From contig DATLDK010000025.1 of NCBI GenBank assembly GCA_035525905.1, positions 1 to 36,782 on the forward strand: a DNA stretch of 36,782 nucleotides, in the 5' to 3' direction. Numbering within the stretch: position 1 is the stretch's first letter; each line of letters opens with the position of its first letter. The position numbers were made by a program, and so were the translations under genes. The notes beneath the pieces were generated by a model, which was not told the DNA's origin, did no database searches, and was given only the letters and a program-made list of their open reading frames with translations. This stretch comes from Gaiellasilicea sp035525905 (lineage in GTDB: Bacteria > Actinomycetota > Thermoleophilia > Gaiellales > Gaiellaceae). Positions 23,449 through 31,490 of the stretch are shown piece by piece.

Positions 23449-23465
23449 CTAAGACGTGCCTAAGA
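23449..23465 (-). promoter_or_regulatory. Paired hexamers upstream of the response-regulator gene (autoregulatory operator)
   Basis: TCTTAG-N5-TCTTAG on the minus strand (CTAAGA at 23449-23454 and 23460-23465 on the plus). The repeats lie about 10 bases upstream of the CACAAT -10 (23434-23439), over the -35 position, as expected for an activator of the OmpR class. Confidence 0.68.
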
Positions 23466-23485
23466 ACCTCGTCGTACGCCGATCA

Positions 23486-23536
23486 CTCGTTCGAGGGATT
23501 GTCCCTCGAACGAGGGGGTTACCTCGTTCAAGGGAT
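23486..23536. repeat. Perfect inverted repeat plus a third copy
   Basis: CTCGTTCGAGGGA (23486-23498) and its exact complement (23502-23514) are separated by TTG. A third copy with one mismatch, CTCGTTCAAGGGAT, follows at 23523-23536. The element lies in the 234-base gap between the GAF-like gene and the regulator gene, so it could end transcription from the former or act as an operator of the latter. Nothing else gene-like is seen in this gap. Confidence 0.65.
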
Positions 23537-23661
23537 GGACGAGCCCGGCAAAGCAAATTACAACGTGACGTGTAAGGGGAGAGGGGTTGCGGGTAGCTGC
23601 GGCGCCCGTCCGATGAGGCCACAACTCGGGCGGGCGCGCCACCCAAAGAGCGGGGGGTTGG

Positions 23662-24009
23662 TCAGGGGGTCCACTCCTCTCCTGCCGTGTCCCAGCCCAC
23701 CAGCGCGTAGGGCGCGAGGAGCTCGGCGACGCGTTCCAGCAAGGCGCGACCCTCCGCCGTCAGCTCTCCGCCTGCCTCGAGCTCCGCGACGCGCTTCGCC
23801 TGGAAGGCGATCGGAAACGCCGTCGTCTCGGCTTCCTCACCGGCCGCTGGGCCCGGGACGAGTGCGTCGTTCTCGACGAAGCTGATCCTGACGAAGCGTC
23901 CGAGGCACTCGTGCAGAGTTGCGACGACCTCCCGCAGCACGTCATCCGCGTCGCCTCCCTGGCTCACCACCCGCTCCACGGCCTCGAGTGCGCCGGATCG
24001 TCCGGTCAC
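23662..24009 (-). CDS. Small GAF-like protein, 115 aa
   Basis: The GTG start overlaps the thioesterase stop (GTGA). The sequence begins with a helix (GALEAVERVVSQGGDADDVL), followed by VVATLHECLGRFVRISFVEN and a strand/loop section (FPIAFQAKRVAELEAGGELT, then a final helix). This is the pattern of a compact GAF domain, as in proteins that sense small molecules or redox state. No cofactor residue is obvious apart from one Cys in LHECLG. It is last in the phosphomutase-thioesterase-GAF operon. Function unassigned. Confidence 0.72.
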   Translation of the reverse strand: MTGRSGALEAVERVVSQGGDADDVLREVVATLHECLGRFVRISFVENDALVPGPAAGEEAETTAFPIAFQAKRVAELEAGGELTAEGRALLERVAELLAPYALVGWDTAGEEWTP

Positions 24010-24467
24010 GCCTCGAGGTCCTCGCCCTCGAAACCGCGGATCAGCTCGCGGTAGCCCTGCGGGATCTCGCAGGGACGCCGCTCGACGAGGTCGACGAGCA
24101 CGAGCGTCTGCGTGGCCGTCACCATCAGCTCATCCTCGTCCATGCGATAGGCGGCGCACTCGTAGGTCGTGCTCGTCCTGCCGATCCGCGCGGCGCGGAC
24201 GAAGATCTCGAGCAGGTCATCGAAGCGCGCCGGCGCGTGGTACTCCACCGTCGAGGCGCGCATGACGAAATCGCTGCCGTCGATCCAGTTTCCCGACTTG
24301 CCGAGATGGCGGTGGTACTCCGTCCGGGCGTGGTCGAAATAGGGGAGGTAGCGGCCGTAGTAGACGATTCCCTGCGCGTCGGTGTCCGAGAACCAGACCC
24401 GAGCCACGGCGGAGTACTTGAAGGGCGGTCTCCGATCGGTGACCCCGCCGAGCTCGACCTCGTTCAC
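24006..24467 (-). CDS. Acyl-CoA thioesterase (4HBT, YbgC-like hotdog fold)
   Basis: The 153-aa product starts at GTG 24467, overlapping the phosphohexomutase stop. The diagnostic motif VWFSDTDAQGIVYYGRYLPY contains the catalytic Asp of YbgC/4HBT enzymes (DTDAQGIVYY), followed by FDHARTEYHRHLG. The rest of the hotdog fold is present (ASTVEYHAPARFDDLLEI, TATQTLVLVDL). It would hydrolyse acyl-CoA or a related thioester in the cytoplasm. The preferred substrate cannot be read from sequence. Confidence 0.9.
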   Translation of the reverse strand: MNEVELGGVTDRRPPFKYSAVARVWFSDTDAQGIVYYGRYLPYFDHARTEYHRHLGKSGNWIDGSDFVMRASTVEYHAPARFDDLLEIFVRAARIGRTSTTYECAAYRMDEDELMVTATQTLVLVDLVERRPCEIPQGYRELIRGFEGEDLEA

Positions 24468-25801
24468 GACCGGATCAGCTCGAGGACCTCGTCCCGCTTC
24501 TCCTCCATCAGCTGCTGCGACATCGCCTCGAGGTTGAGCCGCAGCAACGGCTCGGTGTTCGAGGGGCGAACGTTGAAGTGCCAATCGTCGTAGTCGACGG
24601 AGATCCCGTCGAGGTGGCTGACGCGTCCGTCGGCGTACCGCTCCTTGAGCTCCTGGAGCTTCAGGGCCACGTCGCGCACCGGGGTGTTGATCTCGCCCGT
24701 GAGGAAGAAGCGCTCGCGGTACGGCACGAGGATCTCGGAGAGCTTCTGCGCCCGCGCTGAGATCAACTCCAGGAGCAGCAGAAACGGCACGACGCCCGAG
24801 TCCGCCTGGCTGAAGTCCCTGAAGTAGTAGTGGGCCGACACCTCGCCGCCGAACACGGCGTCGTCCTTGCGCATGCGGTGCTTGATGTAGGCGTGGCCGA
24901 CGCGATTCATCAGGGCGACGCCGCCCGCTCGCTCGATCGTCTCCGGCACGGCACGGCTCGCCCGCACGTCGTAGATCACCTTGCCGCCGCCCTCCTTGCG
25001 GAGGATCGACTCGGCGAGCAGCGCAGTCACGAAGTCGCCGGGCACGAACTCGCCGGTGTCGTCGACGAAGAAGCACCGGTCGGCGTCGCCGTCGTACGCG
25101 ACCCCGAGGTCGGCGTGCTCCTCGAGCGTCTTTCCGATGATGAACTCGCGGTTTTCGGGCAGCAGCGGGTTCGGCTCGTGGTTCGGGAACGTGCCGTCAG
25201 GCTCGAAGAAGCACGTCACGGCCTCGATCGGCAGCCGCTCCAGGACCGGTGGCAGCATCACTCCAGCCATCCCGTTCGCCGCATCGACGACCACCCGCAG
25301 CGGCCTGATCGACTCGACGTCGACGAACGAGAGCACCTTTTCGACAAAGCCCGGCCAGATGTCCTTCGGCTGCACCACGCCCCTACTAACCGGAGGGTCG
25401 AACGGCTTCAGCGCGCGGTCGCGGACGTCGAGCAGGCCCGATTCGCCGCCGACCGGGAGCGCCCCGCGGCGGACGATCTTCATCCCCGTGTACTGCTTGG
25501 GATTGTGCGACGCGGTTACGCAGACGCCCCCCTCGAGCGCGAGTTCCCCGACGGCGTAATAGACCATCTCCGTGGCGACGAGCCCGAGATCGAGCACATC
25601 CGCGCCACCATCCGCCGCACCCTCGATCAGCGCCGTCGCCATCGCAGGCGAGGAGAGCCGCGTGTCTCGGCCGACGGCGATCGTGCGTGGCTCGAAGTGC
25701 TCGACGTACGCGCGGCCGATCGCGTAGGCGCCCTCCTCGTCCACCTCGTCGGGGTAGATGCCGCGCACGTCGTATGCCTTGAAGACCTTGGGGTCGAGCA
25801 T
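24464..25801 (-). CDS. Phosphomannomutase/phosphoglucomutase
   Basis: The 445-aa product has ATG 25801 as its likely start (MLDPKVFKAYDVRG), because a TAGCAT -10 ends 7 bases before it and the family begins this way. The alpha-D-phosphohexomutase motifs are complete: phosphoserine loop TASHNP (S98), metal loop DGDADR (237-242), sugar-binding GGEVSAHYYF, and C-terminal phosphate loop RPSNTEPLLR. It interconverts hexose 1- and 6-phosphates for cell-envelope sugar nucleotides. Mannose versus glucose preference is not decided. It is first gene of a three-gene overlapping operon. Confidence 0.94.
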   Translation of the reverse strand: MLDPKVFKAYDVRGIYPDEVDEEGAYAIGRAYVEHFEPRTIAVGRDTRLSSPAMATALIEGAADGGADVLDLGLVATEMVYYAVGELALEGGVCVTASHNPKQYTGMKIVRRGALPVGGESGLLDVRDRALKPFDPPVSRGVVQPKDIWPGFVEKVLSFVDVESIRPLRVVVDAANGMAGVMLPPVLERLPIEAVTCFFEPDGTFPNHEPNPLLPENREFIIGKTLEEHADLGVAYDGDADRCFFVDDTGEFVPGDFVTALLAESILRKEGGGKVIYDVRASRAVPETIERAGGVALMNRVGHAYIKHRMRKDDAVFGGEVSAHYYFRDFSQADSGVVPFLLLLELISARAQKLSEILVPYRERFFLTGEINTPVRDVALKLQELKERYADGRVSHLDGISVDYDDWHFNVRPSNTEPLLRLNLEAMSQQLMEEKRDEVLELIRS

Positions 25802-25808
25802 CGAGTCG

Positions 25809-25814
25809 ATGCTA
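25809..25814 (-). promoter_or_regulatory. -10 element of the phosphohexomutase operon
   Basis: TAGCAT on the minus strand ends 7 bases before ATG 25801. On the opposite strand, CATACT (25850-25855) may serve the divergent gene at 25869. Confidence 0.45.
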
Positions 25815-25868
25815 TGGGAACGGTGTTCGCGCCCGCGGTGTACGCGTTGCATACTTCCTGCCAGGACG

Positions 25869-27002
25869 ATGAAGCTGCTCGCCGCCGCAGTCGCCGCCGC
25901 GGCCCTCGGGTTGCCGGCGGCTCAGGGCTCCTCGCCGGCGACGGTGCCGGGCCTCGTCTACACGCCCGGCTACGGCAACAGCATCCTCACGAGCTACGAC
26001 CCGGTCACGCTCGTGCGCAGCGGGCCGCGCGTCCGGCTGGGCGGGAACGCGAGCAGCTGGAGCTGGTCACCGGCGCGGCGCTATCTCGCGATCGCGAGCT
26101 ATCCGCAGCGGCTCACGATCGTAGACGCGCGGAACATGCGTGTCGTGACGCGCATGCGCCTCGCGCGGGGCGGTGGCGTGGCACGCGCCGTCACCTGGGC
26201 GGGGAGCCGCGTGCTCGCCGTGGTGGAGGCGCCCGCCGGCACGGTGGTGACTGTCGTCGACCCGTTCACGGCCCGTGTGATCCGCACGACACGGGTGGCT
26301 CATCCGTTCGGCTACCAGCTCGAACGGCTGCGAGACGGGCTCGTCTTCCTCCTGGGAGCCCGCAACCGCAGCGGTCCGGCACGGGTCGCAGTCGTCGACG
26401 CGTTGGGGGAGACCCGTGTCGCCGTGGTACCTCAGGCTCGCGTCGGCACCGTTGGCCTCGCCGTCGACCCGGTCCGCCGCAAGGCGTATCTCGCCGAAGG
26501 CGAAGCCGTCTTCGCGCTGGATCTGCGCACGCTCGCTGTTTCCGATCGGGGACCGCTGCGGGCGCTCGCCAAGGCGCCGTTGGGCTCGGAGAGGTCGGCG
26601 CGCTGGCTCGGGAACGGTCGGCTCGCGGTCTCCGGCCTCGATCGAGATCAAAGCAACGCCGAGCCAGCGGGGCTGCGAATCATCGACCTGCGTGACGGGA
26701 CGTCGCGCACGATCGATCCCACCGCGTCGAGCTTCACCAGGGCAGGCAGCGTCTTGGTCGTCGAACACGCGCAGGGGCGCGAAGGGCTGAGCGCGACCGC
26801 GTATGGCTTCGGCGGGAGGCAGCGCTATCACCTCGACCTCGTGGGGTCGACCTGGATGAAGAAGCAGGGCCGCCTCGGCTACGCCTGCCGCCAGGCCTTC
26901 CTGCGCGCCGTCGTCGACCTCGAGACGGGCGGGATCCTCCGAGCTCGGTTCGCGGCCGGAACGCGGTGCCCGACGCTGCTCGTCGACGACTCGCGGAGCT
27001 AG
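25869..27002 (+). CDS. Secreted beta-propeller-like protein
   Basis: The 377-aa product starts at ATG 25869 with AGGA upstream. A signal peptide covers about 1-20 (MKLLAAAVAAAALGLPAAQG). The mature part is a run of four-stranded, blade-like units: for example LTIVDARNMRVVTRMRLA, VTVVDPFTARVIRTTRV, VAVVDALGETRVAVV, VFALDLRTLAVSDRGPL and LRIIDLRDGTSRTID. This matches YVTN/lactonase-like propellers. C348 and C371 may pair. No catalytic site is visible, and a binding or scaffold role outside the cell is the modest inference. Confidence 0.82.
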   Translation: MKLLAAAVAAAALGLPAAQGSSPATVPGLVYTPGYGNSILTSYDPVTLVRSGPRVRLGGNASSWSWSPARRYLAIASYPQRLTIVDARNMRVVTRMRLARGGGVARAVTWAGSRVLAVVEAPAGTVVTVVDPFTARVIRTTRVAHPFGYQLERLRDGLVFLLGARNRSGPARVAVVDALGETRVAVVPQARVGTVGLAVDPVRRKAYLAEGEAVFALDLRTLAVSDRGPLRALAKAPLGSERSARWLGNGRLAVSGLDRDQSNAEPAGLRIIDLRDGTSRTIDPTASSFTRAGSVLVVEHAQGREGLSATAYGFGGRQRYHLDLVGSTWMKKQGRLGYACRQAFLRAVVDLETGGILRARFAAGTRCPTLLVDDSRS

Positions 27003-27035
27003 TTCCGGCGCCGCCGTAGCGCGGACCTCGATCCC

Positions 27036-27041
27036 TACACT
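27036..27041 (+). promoter_or_regulatory. -10 element of the cyclase gene (leaderless type)
   Basis: TACACT ends 6 bases before the ATG at 27048. Confidence 0.5.
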
Positions 27042-27047
27042 TGTCTC

Positions 27048-29975
27048 ATGGAGCGCAAGCTCGCAACCGTCCTTTTCGTCGACCTCGTCGGCTCGACGGA
27101 GCTCGTCGCTGCGCGGGATCCGGAGATCGTGCGGCGCAGGGTCGACTCCTTCTTCGACCACGTCTCGCACTGCATCGCGACGCACGGGGGGATTGTGGAG
27201 AAGTTCGCCGGCGACGCGGTTATGGCCGCCTTCGGCGTCCCGCAGGCGCACGAGGACGACGCGGAGCGCGCCATCCGGGCCGCGGCTGGGATCCTCGACT
27301 CGGTGCACGGCCTCGGTCTGGAGGCCAGGATCGGCGTCGAGGCGGGCGAGATCGTCGCCGACGAGCGCGACTCGACCTTTGCGACCGGCGAGGCCGTCAA
27401 CGTCGCCGCCCGCCTCCAGCAGCGCGCGCAGCCCGGCGAGATCCTGATCGGGCCGTTCGCCCGCCGACTGACGATCGGGGCCGTGGAGACCGAGGAGGTA
27501 GGGCCGGTCGACTTGAAGGGCTTCGGCGAGCCGTTGATCGCCTGGCGTCTCGTGCAGTTGCTCGAGACCGACGGCCGCGTGCTCTCGGTGGCCGCGCCGT
27601 TCGTCGGCCGTGAGTACGAGCTCGAATTGCTGGAGAACACCCTCGCGCGCGTGATTCACAGCAGCCGCGCCCACCTGTTCACGATCTACGGTGAGCCGGG
27701 CGTGGGCAAGAGCAGGCTCGCGCGCGAGTTCATCGAGGGCGTCGAAGGCGCGTCCGTGCTCGTCGGGCGCTCACTGCCCTACGGAGAGGGCGTCACCTAC
27801 TGGCCGCTGGCCGAGATGGTCAAGGTCGCCGCCGGGATCGCTGACGACGACCCGGTTCAGGAAGCCGTGTCGAAGCTCCGCGCTTGCTGCGGGGACGAGG
27901 CCGTCGCCGACCTGCTCGCGCTGGCGGTCGGAGTGCTCGAGGGCATCGAGACCGAGCGCAGCCAGCAGGAGATCGCCTGGGCCGCCCGCGAATGGGCGGC
28001 GGAGCTGGCCGACGCACGTCCCCTGATCCTCGTCTTCGAGGACGTGCACTGGGCCGAAGAGCCGCTGCTGGAGCTGATCGAGCACCTCGCCGCGCGAGTC
28101 AAGGAGTCCCCGCTGATGATCCTCTGCCTCGCACGGCCCGAGCTGCTCGACATCCGGCCCGGCTGGGGCGGCGGACGACTGCGGGCGGCCGCCATCGAGC
28201 TGGAGCCCCTCGGCCTGCAAGAGAGCGAGGAGTTGCTCGACGCCCTCCTGGCAGACCGGGAGCTCTCCACCTCGGAGCGGCGCACGCTGCTCGAGAAGAC
28301 CGAAGGCAACCCGCTCTTCGTCGAGGAGACGACGAGGATGCTGCTGGAAGGCGGCACGGCCGCGAAGCGGATCCCGGACACCCTCCAGGCGATGATCGCG
28401 GCCCGCATCGACAGGCTGCCGCGAACCGAGAAGCGGCTGCTGCAGCGCGCCGCGGTGATCGGCCGCATCTTCTGGGAAGAGGGAGTCGCCAGGCTGCTGC
28501 CCGACGTGGAGGACCTCGAGCCGGTGCTCGACGACCTGCTCCTGCGCGACTTCGTCACCCGCGAGAGCCGCTCCTCGATCTCGGGGCAACACGCCTACAG
28601 GTTCAAGCACGTGCTCATCCGCGATGTCGCGTACGCCGGCCTCGCGAAGGCGGCGCGCGCCGAGCTCCATCAGCAGGTCGCCGACTGGCTCACCGAGATC
28701 GCAGGGGAGGAGCTCGTCGAGATTCGCGCCTACCACCTCGACCAGGCAGCAACGCTGCACGAGGAGCTCGACGGCAAGGCGCCGGCGGAGCTGGCGACTC
28801 GCGCCGCCGTAGCCCTGGAGAAGGCCGGACGCCGCGCCCTCGCCCGTGAGGCAAACAGCTCGGCCAGGCGCCTGCTCGTGCGCGCCGTCGAGCTCGAGCC
28901 GACGCTCCAGCGCCGCTTCCTCGCCGCTCGTGCTGCGCGGAGGATCGCCGACCTGCCTGCGCAGGCCGTCGAGATGGAGCGCGTCTTCGCCGATGCCACC
29001 GAGGCGGGGGACAGGCGGCTGCAGGGGCTGGCGCTCACTGCGCTCGCCGACAACGCGCTCATGCGCGATGCCGACCTGCCGCGCGGCCGCGAGCTCGTCG
29101 AGCAGGCTCTCGTCCTGCTCGAAGACGGCAAGCCCGAGGATCGCTACGAGGCCCTGACGATGCGCGCCCGCATCGGTTGGTGGCTCGGAGATCTCGACGA
29201 CGACGAGCGGTGGATCGGCAAGGCGTTGGAAGTCGCGCGCGAGATCGGCCGCAAGGATCTCGAGGCGAGCGCCACCGACGACCTCGCCAGCGCCGCGATC
29301 GCTCGGCTCGACCTGGATCGCGCGATTCGGCTCGTGACCGAGGCGCTCGAGCTCGCCGAGGAGAGCGGCAACATCACCGCGCTGGGCTGGGCGCTCGTCT
29401 CGCAGGCGCGGATCGACGCTCTGCGCGGGCGGCTGGACGAAGCCGCGGCCTGCCTCGACCGGGCCGACGAGCTGTTTTCGCAGTCCGGCAACGCCTGGGC
29501 CCTCGCACGTCTCAACAACCACTACGCCTGGGTCGAGCGCCGGCGGGGAGATCTCCCCGCCGCAGATCGCCGCTTCCGGGACGCGATCCGCATCCTCAAG
29601 CCGCTCGAGGACCGCGGCACGCTCTGCGAGAGCCAGCGCGGCCTCGCCCAGGTCCTCGTCGTCCTCAAGAAGATCGACGAGGACGAGCGTTACGCCCTCG
29701 AGGCGCGTGAGACGGTGGGGCCGCACGACACCATCTCCAGGGCGACGACCCGGATGGCGCTCGGGATCGTGCGTGCGGCGCAGATTCGCGACGAGGAGTC
29801 CGAGGCGCTCCTGCGGGAAGCCGTCGCCGTGGTCGAGGGCAAGGACCTCGTGCTCATCCGCCGCGAGCTCGTGACTGCGCTCGCCACCTTCCTGCGCGAC
29901 CGCGGCCGCGTCGACGAGGCCGAGGAGTACGAGGCTGAGCTGGCCGGCTACGACGCGGCGCTCACGCCTGCCTAG
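27048..29975 (+). CDS. Class III adenylate/guanylate cyclase fused to AAA ATPase and TPR region
   Basis: The 975-aa product has an N-terminal class III cyclase domain (about 1-170). Metal Asp residues are D12 (LFVDLVGST) and D56 (EKFAGDAV), with K52 and the transition-state pair N118/R122 in EAVNVAARLQ, so it should be active. An AAA_16/STAND ATPase follows (about 185-480), with FVGRE, Walker A GEPGVGKS (215-222) and the Walker B-like LILVFEDVHWAEEPLLELI. The last 400 residues are TPR-like helical repeats. Similar proteins are abundant in soil actinobacteria and are thought to be signal-gated cyclases. No DNA-binding domain is seen. The CTAG stop is shared with the convergent gene. Confidence 0.92.
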   Translation: MERKLATVLFVDLVGSTELVAARDPEIVRRRVDSFFDHVSHCIATHGGIVEKFAGDAVMAAFGVPQAHEDDAERAIRAAAGILDSVHGLGLEARIGVEAGEIVADERDSTFATGEAVNVAARLQQRAQPGEILIGPFARRLTIGAVETEEVGPVDLKGFGEPLIAWRLVQLLETDGRVLSVAAPFVGREYELELLENTLARVIHSSRAHLFTIYGEPGVGKSRLAREFIEGVEGASVLVGRSLPYGEGVTYWPLAEMVKVAAGIADDDPVQEAVSKLRACCGDEAVADLLALAVGVLEGIETERSQQEIAWAAREWAAELADARPLILVFEDVHWAEEPLLELIEHLAARVKESPLMILCLARPELLDIRPGWGGGRLRAAAIELEPLGLQESEELLDALLADRELSTSERRTLLEKTEGNPLFVEETTRMLLEGGTAAKRIPDTLQAMIAARIDRLPRTEKRLLQRAAVIGRIFWEEGVARLLPDVEDLEPVLDDLLLRDFVTRESRSSISGQHAYRFKHVLIRDVAYAGLAKAARAELHQQVADWLTEIAGEELVEIRAYHLDQAATLHEELDGKAPAELATRAAVALEKAGRRALAREANSSARRLLVRAVELEPTLQRRFLAARAARRIADLPAQAVEMERVFADATEAGDRRLQGLALTALADNALMRDADLPRGRELVEQALVLLEDGKPEDRYEALTMRARIGWWLGDLDDDERWIGKALEVAREIGRKDLEASATDDLASAAIARLDLDRAIRLVTEALELAEESGNITALGWALVSQARIDALRGRLDEAAACLDRADELFSQSGNAWALARLNNHYAWVERRRGDLPAADRRFRDAIRILKPLEDRGTLCESQRGLAQVLVVLKKIDEDERYALEARETVGPHDTISRATTRMALGIVRAAQIRDEESEALLREAVAVVEGKDLVLIRRELVTALATFLRDRGRVDEAEEYEAELAGYDAALTPA

Positions 29976-30781
29976 CCGGTCAAAAGAGACTTGATCGCCT
30001 GCGTCGAGGCTTCGTCCGGCGACTCCGAGATCACCGTCGCCGGCCGGTCGAAGCGCGCCAGCGCGTCACGGAGCGGGTCGGCCCGCAGCGTCCCGTCCCC
30101 GTACGGCAAATGCTTCGTCTCGTTTCGGTTCGCGTAGGCGATGTCGGAGAAGTGGATGTGGAAGGGCGCTCCGGGGTCGAGCACCGCATCAGCTCCCTCG
30201 AGCACGGCCGCGAAGGCCTCCGCCTCGGTGAAGGCGCCGTCGGAGGTTGCGTGCATGTGCGCGAAGTCGATCACCGGGCGAACCCAGGACACGCGCCCCG
30301 CGATCTGCAGCACGTCCTCGATCGAGCCGAGCTCGCTGACGCGGCCCATCACCTCGACACCGAACGGGACGGCGCGATTCTTCTGCTCCAGCCGCTCGCG
30401 CAGCGTCTCCAGCCAAGCGACGACGTCGTCGAGGGTCTGCGCGCGGTCACGCCCGAGCCAGAAGCCGGGGTGGATGACCACGATTTCGGCGCCTGCCGCC
30501 GCGGCGATTCCCGCGCTCCGGTCGAGTGCGCCGAGAGCCATCTTCGCCTTCTTCACGTCCGGGTGTCCGGGAAACGCGAAGAGCGGTGCATGCACGGACA
30601 GGGCGATGTCCTTCGCCGTCGCCACCTCGCGCAGCCTCTCCGCCCAGCCGTAGTCCATCCAGAAGCCGGTCGCGAAGTCGAGCTCGCAGGCGGAGTAGCC
30701 TCGCGCGAGGAGGATCTCGACTGCGGCCTCGGGAGATTCCCGGGACGGGCAGCGCGCAGGGCCGAGTCGGATCGCTCCCAC
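29972..30781 (-). CDS. Endonuclease IV/xylose isomerase-like TIM-barrel protein
   Basis: GTG 30781 is chosen because a TACGGT -10 ends 6 bases before it and the next upstream start would overlap the divergent gene. It gives 269 aa beginning MGAIRLGPARCPS. AP-endonuclease-family-2 metal ligands appear in order: LSVHAP, VIHPGF, FGVEVMG, VIDFAHMHA, FHIHFSD and the final ISESPD. The pattern fits endonuclease IV (Nfo)-like proteins that cut at abasic sites. Sugar isomerases share the fold, so the substrate is not certain. Confidence 0.85.
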   Translation of the reverse strand: MGAIRLGPARCPSRESPEAAVEILLARGYSACELDFATGFWMDYGWAERLREVATAKDIALSVHAPLFAFPGHPDVKKAKMALGALDRSAGIAAAAGAEIVVIHPGFWLGRDRAQTLDDVVAWLETLRERLEQKNRAVPFGVEVMGRVSELGSIEDVLQIAGRVSWVRPVIDFAHMHATSDGAFTEAEAFAAVLEGADAVLDPGAPFHIHFSDIAYANRNETKHLPYGDGTLRADPLRDALARFDRPATVISESPDEASTQAIKSLLTG

Positions 30782-30787
30782 GCCACG

Positions 30788-30831
30788 ACCGTAACGGACA
30801 GCGGTATGTCGTCCGACGGGGGTCCTACGCT
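30788..30831. promoter_or_regulatory. Divergent -10 elements between the TIM-barrel gene and the 80-aa gene
   Basis: The minus-strand TACGGT (30788-30793) ends 6 bases before GTG 30781. The plus-strand TACGCT (30826-30831) ends 6 bases before ATG 30838. Both messages are predicted leaderless. Confidence 0.5.
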
Positions 30832-30837
30832 TTTCAT

Positions 30838-31080
30838 ATGGCCAAGTCACCCACCCGCATCGACCTGCTCGAGCTCGACATCGACCTCCGGCTCACCGAC
30901 CTCTGGCGCGAGGCCGGCGAGGTGGCCGAGTGGAATCTCGAGGTCGTCTCCGCGTTCATGCGGGCTGCCTACGGCAAGGGGTATTGCGACGCGCTCACCG
31001 AGGACGCACCAGGGTCGCTTTGCCTCGACCACGGCTACCGGATCCCGGGCCGTCGTGAAGTCGCGCCACGCACCGGCTAG
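30838..31080 (+). CDS. Hypothetical protein, 80 aa
   Basis: A short soluble protein. Most of it is helical and acidic (RIDLLELDIDLRLTDLW, then EVAEWNLEVVSAFMRAAYGK), followed by a small Cys-bearing section (GYCDAL, SLCLDHGYRIPGRR). I recognise no family. The ATG at 30838 has a -10 directly upstream and no SD. It lies 17 bases before ccmE, but a separate -10 for ccmE lies in that gap, so they need not be co-transcribed. Confidence 0.7.
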   Translation: MAKSPTRIDLLELDIDLRLTDLWREAGEVAEWNLEVVSAFMRAAYGKGYCDALTEDAPGSLCLDHGYRIPGRREVAPRTG

Positions 31081-31085
31081 AAAGC

Positions 31086-31091
31086 TAGGAT
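31086..31091 (+). promoter_or_regulatory. -10 element of ccmE
   Basis: TAGGAT ends 6 bases before the GTG at 31098. Confidence 0.45.
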
Positions 31092-31097
31092 CCCGTC

Positions 31098-31490
31098 GTG
31101 GCACGGAAGCGCAACCCGGCGCGGCTGGTGATCGCGCTCTCGGTGGCGGCGGTCCTCGCGGTCTTCCTGCTCTACACCTCGATCGCCGGGGGCGGAACGC
31201 CGTCCGTGGCGCCGAGCGAGCTCGGCGGCAAGAAGGGGATCGTCACGCTCGTCGGTCGCGTCACGGCCTACCACGGCGACTCCTACGGAGACGGCCTGCA
31301 GTTCCGGCTGCGCGACAGGAAAGGGACGTCCTCGGACCGGGTCACCGTCCTCTACCAGGGGTCGCTGTCGGACCAGTTCCGCGTCAACAGAGAAGTCTCC
31401 GTCAAGGGTGAGCTCCGCAACGGCACGTTCGTGGCCGTCAAGGACTCGCTCGTGACGAAGTGCCCGTCGAAGTACACCGCCAAGACGTAA
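31098..31490 (+). CDS. ccmE: Cytochrome c maturation heme chaperone CcmE, Cys-type
   Basis: The 130-aa product starts at GTG and has one N-terminal membrane anchor (about 10-30) followed by the OB-fold domain (IVTLVGRVTAY, GLQFRLRDR, VTVLYQGSLSDQF, VSVKGELRNGTFVA). CcmE holds heme covalently before it is passed to apocytochrome c. Canonical members use a His in HxxxY. Here the motif is C122-P-S-K-Y126, the CxxxY variant described for archaea and Desulfovibrio-type systems. It is immediately followed, with no gap, by ccmF. Confidence 0.9.
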   Translation: MARKRNPARLVIALSVAAVLAVFLLYTSIAGGGTPSVAPSELGGKKGIVTLVGRVTAYHGDSYGDGLQFRLRDRKGTSSDRVTVLYQGSLSDQFRVNREVSVKGELRNGTFVAVKDSLVTKCPSKYTAKT

